Program-made: the position numbers and the translations under genes | Shown: positions 1-7,414 of the stretch, in pieces | Layout: every line of letters starts with the position of its first letter | How positions within the stretch are numbered: position 1 is the stretch's first letter | Source of the DNA: Salibacteraceae bacterium | GTDB taxonomy: Bacteria > Bacteroidota > Bacteroidia > Flavobacteriales_G > Salibacteraceae | NCBI GenBank assembly: GCA_018401875.1 | Contig: JAGYJZ010000013.1 | Location: 1-64,000 of the forward strand | Reading direction: 5' to 3' | Length of the DNA stretch: 64,000 nt | Notes under the pieces: generated by a model | Told to the model about the DNA's origin: nothing | Databases searched by the model: none | The model's input: only the letters and a program-made list of their open reading frames with translations

Positions 1-654
1 ATTTGTTCTTCTACTTCTAAATGATTTGAGTTCTATTCCTTTGTAGTCGGGTTGTTTGGATGAATTGATGTCAATTCCCAATGCGGTTTCCAATGTTCTC
101 CCAACAGAAGTGTCAGCTGCAACCATTGATGGAATAGGACCTGAACTGGCAACCTTTCTTAACATTGTCAGCAGTTCAACTGCTATTTCATTGGCTTTAC
201 CATTAATCTCTGAAACGAGTTCTTTTAAAGGATTTACAAGGTTGGAATTCAACAATGTTTCAACATTCAATTGAGACAGATTGAAAATGTGAAACGACCC
301 GGAATAGAAGATTAAAGCTATAATATCATTCGGGTTGGCAACTTTTGTAAGTCCAGAAAACCAGATTCTTGGGTCTCCTTTCTTTGTTTGTGGTCTGTAT
401 AAGGAAGCTTTTGAGTTTATAATACTGTAATCTTCGTAAATCTTTGCGTCAACCTGTACTTTATTCTCAGGACCTTGTCCTTGAATTTCGTAATCATGAA
501 TATTATTTTCCTTCAAAAAACTCCTCACAGAACCAGTGGCATCCATTATGGATTTTTTTAATCCAGTTTCTGTAGGCTCAATAAGAGTGAGTGAAACTTG
601 ATTCTTAGTCAACACCTTTATTCTCTCCTGCTCTAATTGAGTTAATACTCTCAT
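1..654 (-). CDS. MvaI/BcnI-type restriction endonuclease (partial, C-terminus beyond window)
   Basis: The reading frame is open for 218 codons from an ATG at 654 to the window edge, so the C-terminus is missing. Likely role: type II restriction enzyme cutting unmodified DNA. The core shows TLETALGI followed by PDYKGIELKS, giving Glu189, Asp203, Glu208 and Lys210. The spacing (14, 5, 2) is the one I recall for the MvaI active site (E36/D50/E55/K57). The first ~160 residues form an alpha/beta region before this core. The start overlaps the stop of the upstream methyltransferase as ATGA, so the two genes are probably translationally coupled and form one R-M operon. MvaI and BcnI cut CCNGG-type sites; the specificity here cannot be read from the sequence. 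Family assignment is good; target is unknown. Confidence 0.8.
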   Translation of the reverse strand, partial: MRVLTQLEQERIKVLTKNQVSLTLIEPTETGLKKSIMDATGSVRSFLKENNIHDYEIQGQGPENKVQVDAKIYEDYSIINSKASLYRPQTKKGDPRIWFSGLTKVANPNDIIALIFYSGSFHIFNLSQLNVETLLNSNLVNPLKELVSEINGKANEIAVELLTMLRKVASSGPIPSMVAADTSVGRTLETALGIDINSSKQPDYKGIELKSFRSRRTN

Positions 655-2858
655 TTAATATTCTTTAAAATTTCAGTTGCAATTGCCCTTGCCAATAATG
701 GTGGTACAGCATTTCCAACTAATGTATACTGAGGTACATCAGTTTTCCTATTATTCCCACCCGTTGACCTTTTCCCTTGAAACACAAATGAATCATCAAA
801 CGATTGAAGTCTAGCCATCTCACGAACTGTCAATGCTCTCGGTGAGTTGTAGTGAATATAGTCATCAGGAATAGTCATAATAGTTGAGCTCTGTGATTCA
901 GGTTTCAGCACATTATAATTTCTCTTGTTTGAAGTCAATCCGCATTCCTCAAGCTCACATTGTGCCGCTCGATAGTCACCATTCTTCAATATGATTTCAA
1001 GTCTCTTTACCACATCTTCATTTTGCTTGCTGGTCTTATGATTGTTGAGTAAGTCAAAATATTTTTCTCCTTTTTGAAGACCTTCGAAGCTTTTTACATA
1101 AAATGGTTTTGTTTGTGGTTGATACCTTTCAATTAACCGGCCTTGCTTAGACCATTCAGCAAATGATTTTCCTGATTTTGAGTCTTGTTTGCCGTTGATG
1201 GATCGTTTCTTCAAAAGACTTTGAAACTTCTTTGCTGATCCATTAAACTGTTTCGAAATGTCGACCAATTCATAATGGTGAGCTTCTTCATCATTTCCTA
1301 CAAAATCCAAATCATGCAATGCTTCAAAAACAGATACTTTTTCATTCTCCGAAACTGTTGCAGGAATCTCTGAAATGAATTTTTGATCCTTTCGACAGCC
1401 AATGAATAGAACTCGCTCCCGATTCTGTGGAACACCATAATTTGAAGCATTTGCAACAAATGGTTTCTCAATTTTATAAAGACGAATACTGTCAAGAATC
1501 TTGCTTAGTTCTTTCCCTTCAGATTCTGAGGTTAAGGAAGTCAAAAGCTCAACCGACTCATCAAACGATGAAGTGTAAATCTTAAGGGCGCTAACTATAT
1601 CATTGCATGCTGCTTTGAATTCTACAGGAACTTTCAATGCATTGAAAGCAGACTCAATTTCATCAATGACATTTTCAGGACTAATTTGAGTGAGGAAGGA
1701 ATTGAATGATCCCACATAAGCATCGCTATCTATGTTACACTGATCTTTTTCTTTTATGATATCGCGCTTTAATTTCTGCCATTCCTTAGTTCGCGCGAGA
1801 ATATTAAAGCCGTGCCTGATTGTATTGATTCGCGAATCGGTTTTACTCGTTTTGTAGTCGGCAATTTTCGGAGTCAATTGCTTAAATCTGTTATCAACAA
1901 ATCTTATATACTCTTCTCTGCTGAGTTCTAAGTCAGTTTCCCTAAATTTCTCCATTTCAACGCGCTTGATAATGCATTCAATCAAAAAGCTAGCATGTTT
2001 CGCCTTAAGTCTTTTAATAAAGGAAACAAGTCCTGGAATCTCCTTGACGTCTACAATAGAATTTATTTCCTGAATAATGAGGTCTTTGATTTTACCGTTT
2101 TCCTTAGTCAGAATTCCTTTAACATTCTCCATCACAAAGTACTTCGGTTGAAGTATTTTTATTACGTCTAAATAATGCGAGAACAAGTCGTCTTTTTTAT
2201 CAAACTTCTTTCTCTTTCCAGCTAGACTAAAACTTTGGCAAGGCGGTCCACCGCAAACTACATCAATTTTTTTGTTGCCAACTTTCTCGAGAAGATTGTC
2301 CAAAAAGTCAGGCTCTGTAATATCCTGCTTTAGAAACGATGCATTCAGGCCTAATTGATGATTGTATCGCACTATATGTGTAAGCTCACAGTTCTCATTA
2401 ATGTCACTTGCTGCTACAAAATCAAAATACTTATCATTCACTTCTGCTTGCAAAAATCCTTCACTAAACCCACCTGCTCCAGCAAATAAGTCTATAAAGG
2501 CGTAAGGCCTTCCGTAAAGTGAGACTTGCTCCTTTACTATTTGAATTGAACTCTGTTCTTTGAAAGTTTCAATATGTTGGTTTAGTGTTTCCTTAATTTC
2601 ATCGTGAGTAAAAGTGCGTTTATTGGAACTATGCAAAAGCTCATCTGCTCGATCTCTCAAGAAACTCAAATAATGATTGAATTCTGTTGATTCAATTGTA
2701 AGTCCAATTGCCTTCTGTTTTTTCTTATCAAAATGCTCGGGGCTAATCTTTTGACCAGTTGAAAGCTTTATCTGACTCCCATTGCAATTGATTCTTAAGT
2801 AAACAGGCGCTAGTCCTTTTTTATCAGGCTTGTCGAGGTAGAAATTGATAGTTGCCAT
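651..2858 (-). CDS. C5-cytosine DNA methyltransferase with N-terminal integrase-type Arm domain
   Basis: Methylates cytosine C5, presumably protecting the sites cut by the downstream nuclease. Motif I FIDLFAGAGGFSEGF lies at residues 121-135, catalytic Cys207 in GGPPCQSFS, ENVKG at 244-248, QNRER (motif VIII) and GNAVPP (motif X) near the end. About 250 residues separate motifs VI and VIII, longer than in small enzymes such as HhaI. Residues 1-95 (INFYLDKPDKKGLAPVYLRI, then LSTGQKISPEHFDKKKQ) match the Arm DNA-binding domain found at the N-terminus of Bacteroidota tyrosine integrases, an unusual partner for a methyltransferase. I chose the ATG at 2858 because that domain begins there. An in-frame ATG at 2915 would add 19 residues encoded by the direct repeats upstream. 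Confidence 0.9.
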   Translation of the reverse strand: MATINFYLDKPDKKGLAPVYLRINCNGSQIKLSTGQKISPEHFDKKKQKAIGLTIESTEFNHYLSFLRDRADELLHSSNKRTFTHDEIKETLNQHIETFKEQSSIQIVKEQVSLYGRPYAFIDLFAGAGGFSEGFLQAEVNDKYFDFVAASDINENCELTHIVRYNHQLGLNASFLKQDITEPDFLDNLLEKVGNKKIDVVCGGPPCQSFSLAGKRKKFDKKDDLFSHYLDVIKILQPKYFVMENVKGILTKENGKIKDLIIQEINSIVDVKEIPGLVSFIKRLKAKHASFLIECIIKRVEMEKFRETDLELSREEYIRFVDNRFKQLTPKIADYKTSKTDSRINTIRHGFNILARTKEWQKLKRDIIKEKDQCNIDSDAYVGSFNSFLTQISPENVIDEIESAFNALKVPVEFKAACNDIVSALKIYTSSFDESVELLTSLTSESEGKELSKILDSIRLYKIEKPFVANASNYGVPQNRERVLFIGCRKDQKFISEIPATVSENEKVSVFEALHDLDFVGNDEEAHHYELVDISKQFNGSAKKFQSLLKKRSINGKQDSKSGKSFAEWSKQGRLIERYQPQTKPFYVKSFEGLQKGEKYFDLLNNHKTSKQNEDVVKRLEIILKNGDYRAAQCELEECGLTSNKRNYNVLKPESQSSTIMTIPDDYIHYNSPRALTVREMARLQSFDDSFVFQGKRSTGGNNRKTDVPQYTLVGNAVPPLLARAIATEILKNIK

Positions 2859-2863
2859 ATTCG

Positions 2864-2899
2864 CGGACAGATTTACGTACACGGACAAATTTACGGACA
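2864..2899. promoter_or_regulatory. direct repeats just upstream of the methyltransferase start
   Basis: CGGACAGATTTACG at 2864-2877 and CGGACAAATTTACG at 2882-2895 are direct repeats with an 18-bp period. A third partial copy (CGGACA) starts at 2894. They lie within 40 bp of the methyltransferase start. I infer an operator, possibly bound by the protein's own Arm domain; no direct evidence. Confidence 0.4.
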
Positions 2900-3021
2900 T
2901 CCAATTATGCAACAAGTATTATTCATTTTTTATTCAAGAGAATATCAACAGCTTTCTATACTGCAGAATGAGCCCAACAAGGTTTTTATAGCTTTCAACT
3001 TCTAGCACCATAACCTTCCAA

Positions 3022-3228
3022 TTGGACTCGGAGCAGTCTGATAAAATGTCTGTGCTGGCTGGTGGACTGGCCCGAAGCTGCAAACGCATTCATTACAGCC
3101 GTGAATTTGACGAGTTTGACATTGTCCATGAAATCGATGAATCGTTTCAAGAACTGCCAGCAGATCCACTGGGCACGCAAACCAACCTTTTGGAGGCTAT
3201 TGAAAAAGGGGCGTTGTTTCGGGGTTGA
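3022..3228 (+). pseudogene. unrecognised coding remnant with repeated 3' end
   Basis: An open frame (upstream end undefined, no convincing start) encodes about 68 residues ending EIDESFQELPADPLGTQTNL, then LEAIEKGALFRG and a stop. The last ~33 codons recur at 3309-3407 (ending GALFLA) and, damaged by an in-frame stop, at 4905-4979. I do not recognise the protein. The repeated tail suggests copies of the 3' end of one gene scattered in this region, not an active gene. Confidence 0.35.
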
Positions 3229-3230
3229 AG

Positions 3231-3407
3231 CGATGGATTGGATAAAAATACCAGCGCCATTGGATTTATCTTACGATCCGCACGCATTTTGGAAATGCGC
3301 GCGAGGGGGAAATCGATGAATCGTTTCAAGAACTGCCTGCAGATCAATTGGGCACACAAACCAACCTTTTGGAGGCTATTGAAAAAGGGGCGTTGTTTTT
3401 AGCTTGA
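3231..3407 (+). repeat. REP-like palindrome plus coding-tail repeat, copy 1
   Basis: Positions 3231-3306 match 6225-6297 with few differences. The core is a hairpin at 3279-3303: CGCACGCATTT, loop TGG, AAATGCGCGCG (10 of 11 pairs). It is followed at once by the coding-tail repeat (3309-3407). The same palindrome-then-tail order occurs at 4868-4979. It looks like a short interspersed element. Confidence 0.6.
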
Positions 3408-3432
3408 TTCAGTTTCAAACAACACCACAACC

Positions 3433-4578
3433 CTAAAACGCCTCACCGATATAGAGGTAAAAGCCGGTGCCTTCGTGGGTAAAGGCGAGGTCTGCGCGCA
3501 CCCAAATGTCTTTTTTAGGAAACAATAAAAACCGAAGACCTCCACCACCAGAAGCTACAAACCTAGAAAGGCCAAGGTCGTTTACATCACTAAAAACGGA
3601 ACCTGCTCCAGCAAATACGGCTGCGCCAATTCTGTTGGTGAAGCTAAACGGGATGGGCAAAAACCGGTATTCTACTTGGGTGGCCAGCTGATTGTTGTCG
3701 CGGTAACGGCCCAAATAATAACCGCGCATCATGCTTTCGCCACCCAGCAAGGCCAGTTGGTTAAAGGGAACGTTGCCAAGGTTCACTTGCCCGATGAGTT
3801 GGGCCGCCAGTACATTGTTTTTGCCCATGCTTTTATACACGCGCGTATCAGACGTGAAGGTGGTGAAATCAAAGCTGCTGCCCCAAGCCGTGTTATAATG
3901 CAGCATAGCCAATTCAGCAAAGAAGCCTTCCCTGACGTTCAACACGTTGTGTCTGTCGTCTCGCACTAATCCTAAACCAAAGCCCATGTTGGCAGATCCT
4001 TCGCTGCCGCGTGGTTTTCGAAAGCCGGGTAAATCAGGATCGGTCAGCACAAAGTCTACCGCTGCCATCCGCTGATAATCCAGTTCTAACCCAAAAAACA
4101 GGTTCTTTTTTACCTTTCTTAAAATACGCTCTTTTATCAAAATTTGATTGGCTTCTATCTTCGCATAAGCTTCGGCAGGAGTATTAATTCCTATGCCATG
4201 ATAGAATAGCGGAAAGCTTTGAAAACGCAGTTTTCCTAAAAAAAACCATTTGTCTTGATCGGCATAAATGGCATGATCAAAAAACAATCCGTATTGATTT
4301 TGTAAGGTGAAAAACGTGAAGCCATTGATTTCGCTCAATCGGTTGGTGGTGTCGCGTTTGGCATAGTAAACAAACAGCGAGCTGAAACCGATTTCCCATG
4401 TGGTTTCTGGTGCATAGGCAAACACGGGATACACCAAAAACTGCGGTTTTAAACGATCGCTTTGGTTATTAAAAACACTGGTCAAATACCTTTTGGCAAA
4501 ATTCTGAGCACGTAAGCTGGGGCTCAAAAACATGGTACTCAGGCAGATGAGCACAAGAGGGATAAACCTAGCTTGCAT
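3433..4578 (-). CDS. BamA/TamA-family outer-membrane beta-barrel protein
   Basis: 381 residues with a signal peptide (about 1-24, ending SLRA) and no visible POTRA domains, so it is a short member of the bacterial surface antigen (Omp85 barrel) family. The segment LLGGESMMRGYYLGRYRD near residue 285 carries the RGY/RGF-type motif of the L6 loop of these barrels. Alternating hydrophobic strands and a C-terminal phenylalanine fit insertion in the outer membrane. The substrate is unknown. It stands alone on the minus strand between repeat copies. Confidence 0.75.
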   Translation of the reverse strand: MQARFIPLVLICLSTMFLSPSLRAQNFAKRYLTSVFNNQSDRLKPQFLVYPVFAYAPETTWEIGFSSLFVYYAKRDTTNRLSEINGFTFFTLQNQYGLFFDHAIYADQDKWFFLGKLRFQSFPLFYHGIGINTPAEAYAKIEANQILIKERILRKVKKNLFFGLELDYQRMAAVDFVLTDPDLPGFRKPRGSEGSANMGFGLGLVRDDRHNVLNVREGFFAELAMLHYNTAWGSSFDFTTFTSDTRVYKSMGKNNVLAAQLIGQVNLGNVPFNQLALLGGESMMRGYYLGRYRDNNQLATQVEYRFLPIPFSFTNRIGAAVFAGAGSVFSDVNDLGLSRFVASGGGGLRFLLFPKKDIWVRADLAFTHEGTGFYLYIGEAF

Positions 4579-4867
4579 GCGATTTATGGTTGATCAATTG
4601 CATGAAGTGGTAGTCTAAAAAAAGGAAATGCTAAAATGAGTTCTGAATGCAACAATCGTCACTAGTCTCGTCCAATTATCCTTTGCCATCCTCTATTTCC
4701 ATAATTTTCAGATTCAACGCTGAATCTTCTTTCAATTTCAACCCGCAAGATATCAAAACCCGTCATTCATTTTGAGCGAGATAGAAAGCATTTACAAACA
4801 GAGTTTGCGGTGTGTTTTTGAATTCCGCAAACAATGTCTGCGGTTTTGAGCAAATAACTCGAATACC
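4579..4867. other. intergenic region
   Basis: No gene seen. It contains a perfect 8-bp inverted repeat, GTTTGCGG at 4803-4810 and CCGCAAAC at 4825-4832, of unknown role, and leads into the next repeat copy. Confidence 0.4.
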
Positions 4868-4979
4868 TCTTACGATCCGCACGCATTTTGGAAATGCGCG
4901 CGAGGTGCCAGCAGATCAATTGGGCACGTAAACCAACCTTATCGAGGCCATTGAAAAAGGGGCGTTGTTTCAGGGTTAA
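4868..4979 (+). repeat. REP-like palindrome plus decayed coding tail, copy 2
   Basis: The hairpin core lies at 4878-4902 and is the same palindrome as at 3279-3303. It is followed by the tail repeat (PADQLGT, a stop, then TNLIEAIEKGALFQG and a stop). The tail overlaps the stop codon of the fic gene at 4976-4978. Confidence 0.6.
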
Positions 4980-6040
4980 CCTCTCAGCAATTCAATCAAT
5001 TCGTGATTGATGTAATAATTGCTTCGCCCCATTTTCAACTTGGTCAAGAGCTTCATTTCAGTGAGTGTTTCCAAATAACGACTAGCGGTTAACCGTACCA
5101 CACCCAAATCATCCTTCAATAGGTTGATCTTGGAATAAGGATGCCTGAAAAGGTTGTTTATCAAATCTTGGCTGTAGATTTTTGGATGTTCGCTGCGTAT
5201 GCGCTGTTTGTAGCGCGTCATCAATTGCTTGATTTGCTTCACTGTTTCAACGGTTTCCATTGATGTCTGCTCTACCGCGTCTAACATATAGAGAATCCAG
5301 GGTTCCCAATTATATGTGTCCCTTGTACTTTGCAGCAATTCGTAATACTGCTGTCGGTTGCGTATGATGTATCGGCTGATGTAAAGAATGGGCAGCGACA
5401 ACAAATCGTTTTGAATCAGGTATAGAATATTTATTATCCTTCCCGTTCTGCCGTTTCCATCGTAGAATGGATGAATACTTTCAAATTGGTGGTGGATAAT
5501 CGCCATTTTTACCAGCGGATCTACTTCCATGCTGATTTCATCGTTGATGAATTGTTCAAGGTTGTTCATCAATTCTAAGATTGTTTGATAATCCTGAGGT
5601 GGTGTGTAGATAACCTCATTTGTTAAATCATTCACCAGTTTGGTGCCCGGTTGTTTGCGGATGCCCGCATCGTTTCCTTCGATAACTTGTTGTATCTGCT
5701 TGATGAGTTTCGTGTGAATGAATTTGTTTTGCCGCACATGCACAAAGCCCATCTTCAAGGCCTCCGCATAGCGGTGTACTTCTTTTGCAGCCGGAGAACT
5801 AAAGCGCGCATCTCCCAAATCACTTCCATACACTTCATCATGTGTAGTAACGATGTTTTCAATTTCTGAACTGTCTTTTGCTTCCTGTAGTGATAGTGTA
5901 TCGATCAATATTCGTTCATTCGGAATGGTGCTTGCCACACCCTTCAACTCAGCCAATGCGGCACGCGCAGAAGTGAGTTTCTTAAGTACATCTCGGGTTT
6001 CAACCTTTTCCAGCGGTATATTGATTGGCAAATGTCTCAT
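4976..6040 (-). CDS. Fic family protein (class II, N-terminal inhibitory motif)
   Basis: 354 residues. The Fic motif HPFYDGNGRTGR lies at 190-201 with catalytic His190, so the enzyme should transfer AMP (or a related group) from a nucleotide to a hydroxyl on a target protein. The N-terminal region carries Ser57-x3-Glu61-Asn62, the (S/T)xxxE(G/N) motif that blocks ATP binding and makes class II Fic enzymes self-inhibited. The C-terminal ~80 residues (KINLLKDDLGVVRLTASRYL) look like a winged helix that could bind DNA. The upstream region holds a row of GTATAC-like boxes, so autoregulation is plausible. The target protein is unknown. Confidence 0.88.
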   Translation of the reverse strand: MRHLPINIPLEKVETRDVLKKLTSARAALAELKGVASTIPNERILIDTLSLQEAKDSSEIENIVTTHDEVYGSDLGDARFSSPAAKEVHRYAEALKMGFVHVRQNKFIHTKLIKQIQQVIEGNDAGIRKQPGTKLVNDLTNEVIYTPPQDYQTILELMNNLEQFINDEISMEVDPLVKMAIIHHQFESIHPFYDGNGRTGRIINILYLIQNDLLSLPILYISRYIIRNRQQYYELLQSTRDTYNWEPWILYMLDAVEQTSMETVETVKQIKQLMTRYKQRIRSEHPKIYSQDLINNLFRHPYSKINLLKDDLGVVRLTASRYLETLTEMKLLTKLKMGRSNYYINHELIELLRG

Positions 6041-6130
6041 GTGTTTACATTTTCATTTTTTGTATACACATTTTCAAAACGTGTATACATTTTGCGAAAA
6101 TATATACATATTGACTTCAATGTGTATACT
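6041..6130 (-). promoter_or_regulatory. operator-like array upstream of fic
   Basis: GTATAC or close variants begin at 6043 (GTTTAC), 6062, 6083, 6102 (ATATAC) and 6124, spaced 19, 21, 19 and 22 bp, about two DNA turns each. Around several of them GTGTATACATTTT is conserved. This spacing puts all boxes on one DNA face and suggests cooperative binding, perhaps by the winged helix of the Fic protein itself (inference). Confidence 0.55.
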
Positions 6131-6180
6131 TTTCTTGGGTTTTAATGCATAAGCACGAAGTGTTTGCGAGCGGATTTTAA

Positions 6181-6300
6181 TTGAGCTGCTGTGCGCACGG
6201 ACTGCAAGTCCGCGCGAACGGGGATGGATTGGGTAAAAATACCTACTCCATTGGATTTATCTTACGATCCGCACGCATTTTGGAAATGCGCGCGAGTGGG
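6181..6300 (+). repeat. REP-like palindromes, copy 3
   Basis: Two hairpins: CGGACT-GCA-AGTCCG near 6198-6212, extended by near-complementary GC-rich flanks, and the palindrome at 6270-6294 identical to copies 1 and 2. Positions 6225-6297 match 3231-3303. No coding tail follows here. The remaining stretch to 6377 shows no gene. Confidence 0.55.
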
Positions 6301-6377
6301 TTAACGGAAAATCGTGTCTTCGGTGGTTTCGCCATTCGCGCTGTTTTGCACAGGCTTAAAGGTTTTGTTGTGGTAGT

Positions 6378-7013
6378 TCATCCCTTTTCAGCGATAATTA
6401 TCGTGTGTATTTCATGGTGATCATCCGTCTTTTTGTATTCAATTTCACGCTTGTCTTCTATGGTGAGATTATTCTGCTCCAAGAGGCGCTTTATTTCGTT
6501 GAATGCATAAAAATGAAAGTAGCTGCGGTCTCCTGTGCTTGATGCCACAAAACCTGATTGTTCGTAGTCACCTTCCACGTAACTCAAGTACAAAACGCCC
6601 CGCTCATTGAGCAAATTTGCACAATTGGCAATGAATTGGGAGAGATCAGATTCCGACAAATAGGGAATTACAAAGCCACACACAATGCCATCGAACGTTC
6701 GCTGAATTTGATGGAGCTGTCGGCCATCAAGCACCATGGCTTCAATCCTTGGATTGTTTTTCACGGCCAAAGCAAGCATGTTTTCAGAAACATCCGTAGC
6801 CAAAACCTTTAGGTTTGGATGTAATCCAAGAATGTATTTAGTGATGTTTCCAGGTCCGCAACCGATTTCTAGCACTGAGGCAGATGACGTGGGGAGTAAA
6901 TCGCAAAACCGCTGGTAGGAATCATTGTAGATATCCAAGTCCATGAATTTCTCTTCATAGAGATGGGCAATCTTATTCCAAGTGTGGTGTGTTTCAGAAT
7001 AGCGTTCTTCCAT
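6378..7013 (-). CDS. class I SAM-dependent methyltransferase
   Basis: 211 residues. Motif I VLEIGCGPGNI at 47-57 binds S-adenosylmethionine; a later acidic strand (VLATDVSENML) and a VCGFVIPYL strand complete the Rossmann fold. It resembles the Methyltransf_25/11 group, which acts on small molecules, but the substrate cannot be inferred. No operon partner is visible: the small lipoprotein upstream is 63 bp away on the same strand. Confidence 0.8.
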   Translation of the reverse strand: MEERYSETHHTWNKIAHLYEEKFMDLDIYNDSYQRFCDLLPTSSASVLEIGCGPGNITKYILGLHPNLKVLATDVSENMLALAVKNNPRIEAMVLDGRQLHQIQRTFDGIVCGFVIPYLSESDLSQFIANCANLLNERGVLYLSYVEGDYEQSGFVASSTGDRSYFHFYAFNEIKRLLEQNNLTIEDKREIEYKKTDDHHEIHTIIIAEKG

Positions 7014-7076
7014 GTTTTCTAAATGCGAATAAACTAAGAAAATTAGTCATTAAATATAGCAGGAAAAAGCTTTGCG

Positions 7077-7280
7077 CTATTCACACGTCCAAACGGTCGT
7101 ACCACCTGAAGAAGCTTCTAAATCTGCTGCTTCGCTGTCATCGCATACTTCGCGCTCTTCATCTACGAATGTGCCGGCTACACCACCAATGGTTTTGGTG
7201 CACGTTTGGCATTGATCTTTTTTGCATGACGATAAACCAATTGAAAAAAGAAAAAAAGTCGTGAAAAAGAAATACTTCAT
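7077..7280 (-). CDS. small Cys-rich lipoprotein
   Basis: 67 residues with a signal peptide ending in the lipobox LSSC (Cys19) and then KKD, as in many Bacteroidota surface-exposed lipoproteins. It has four further cysteines (CQTC, C near 46, C near 66). Function unknown; many short lipoproteins of this type occur in the phylum. Confidence 0.6.
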   Translation of the reverse strand: MKYFFFTTFFLFSIGLSSCKKDQCQTCTKTIGGVAGTFVDEEREVCDDSEAADLEASSGGTTVWTCE

Positions 7281-7414
7281 GGTGGTTTTAATTGGTTATT
7301 TCAACGAGTCACTAATACAATTATTGCTAATTCCATATTCCTTCGCTTTCGCGCGCATTATACCCATCAGTTTAATCTATTTTGCCTAAACTTGATGACC
7401 TAATTTATCAAAGT

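Noticed and set aside
2859-2915. Longer start for the methyltransferase (19 extra residues)
   Set aside because: The extra residues are encoded by direct repeats and precede the natural beginning of the Arm domain.
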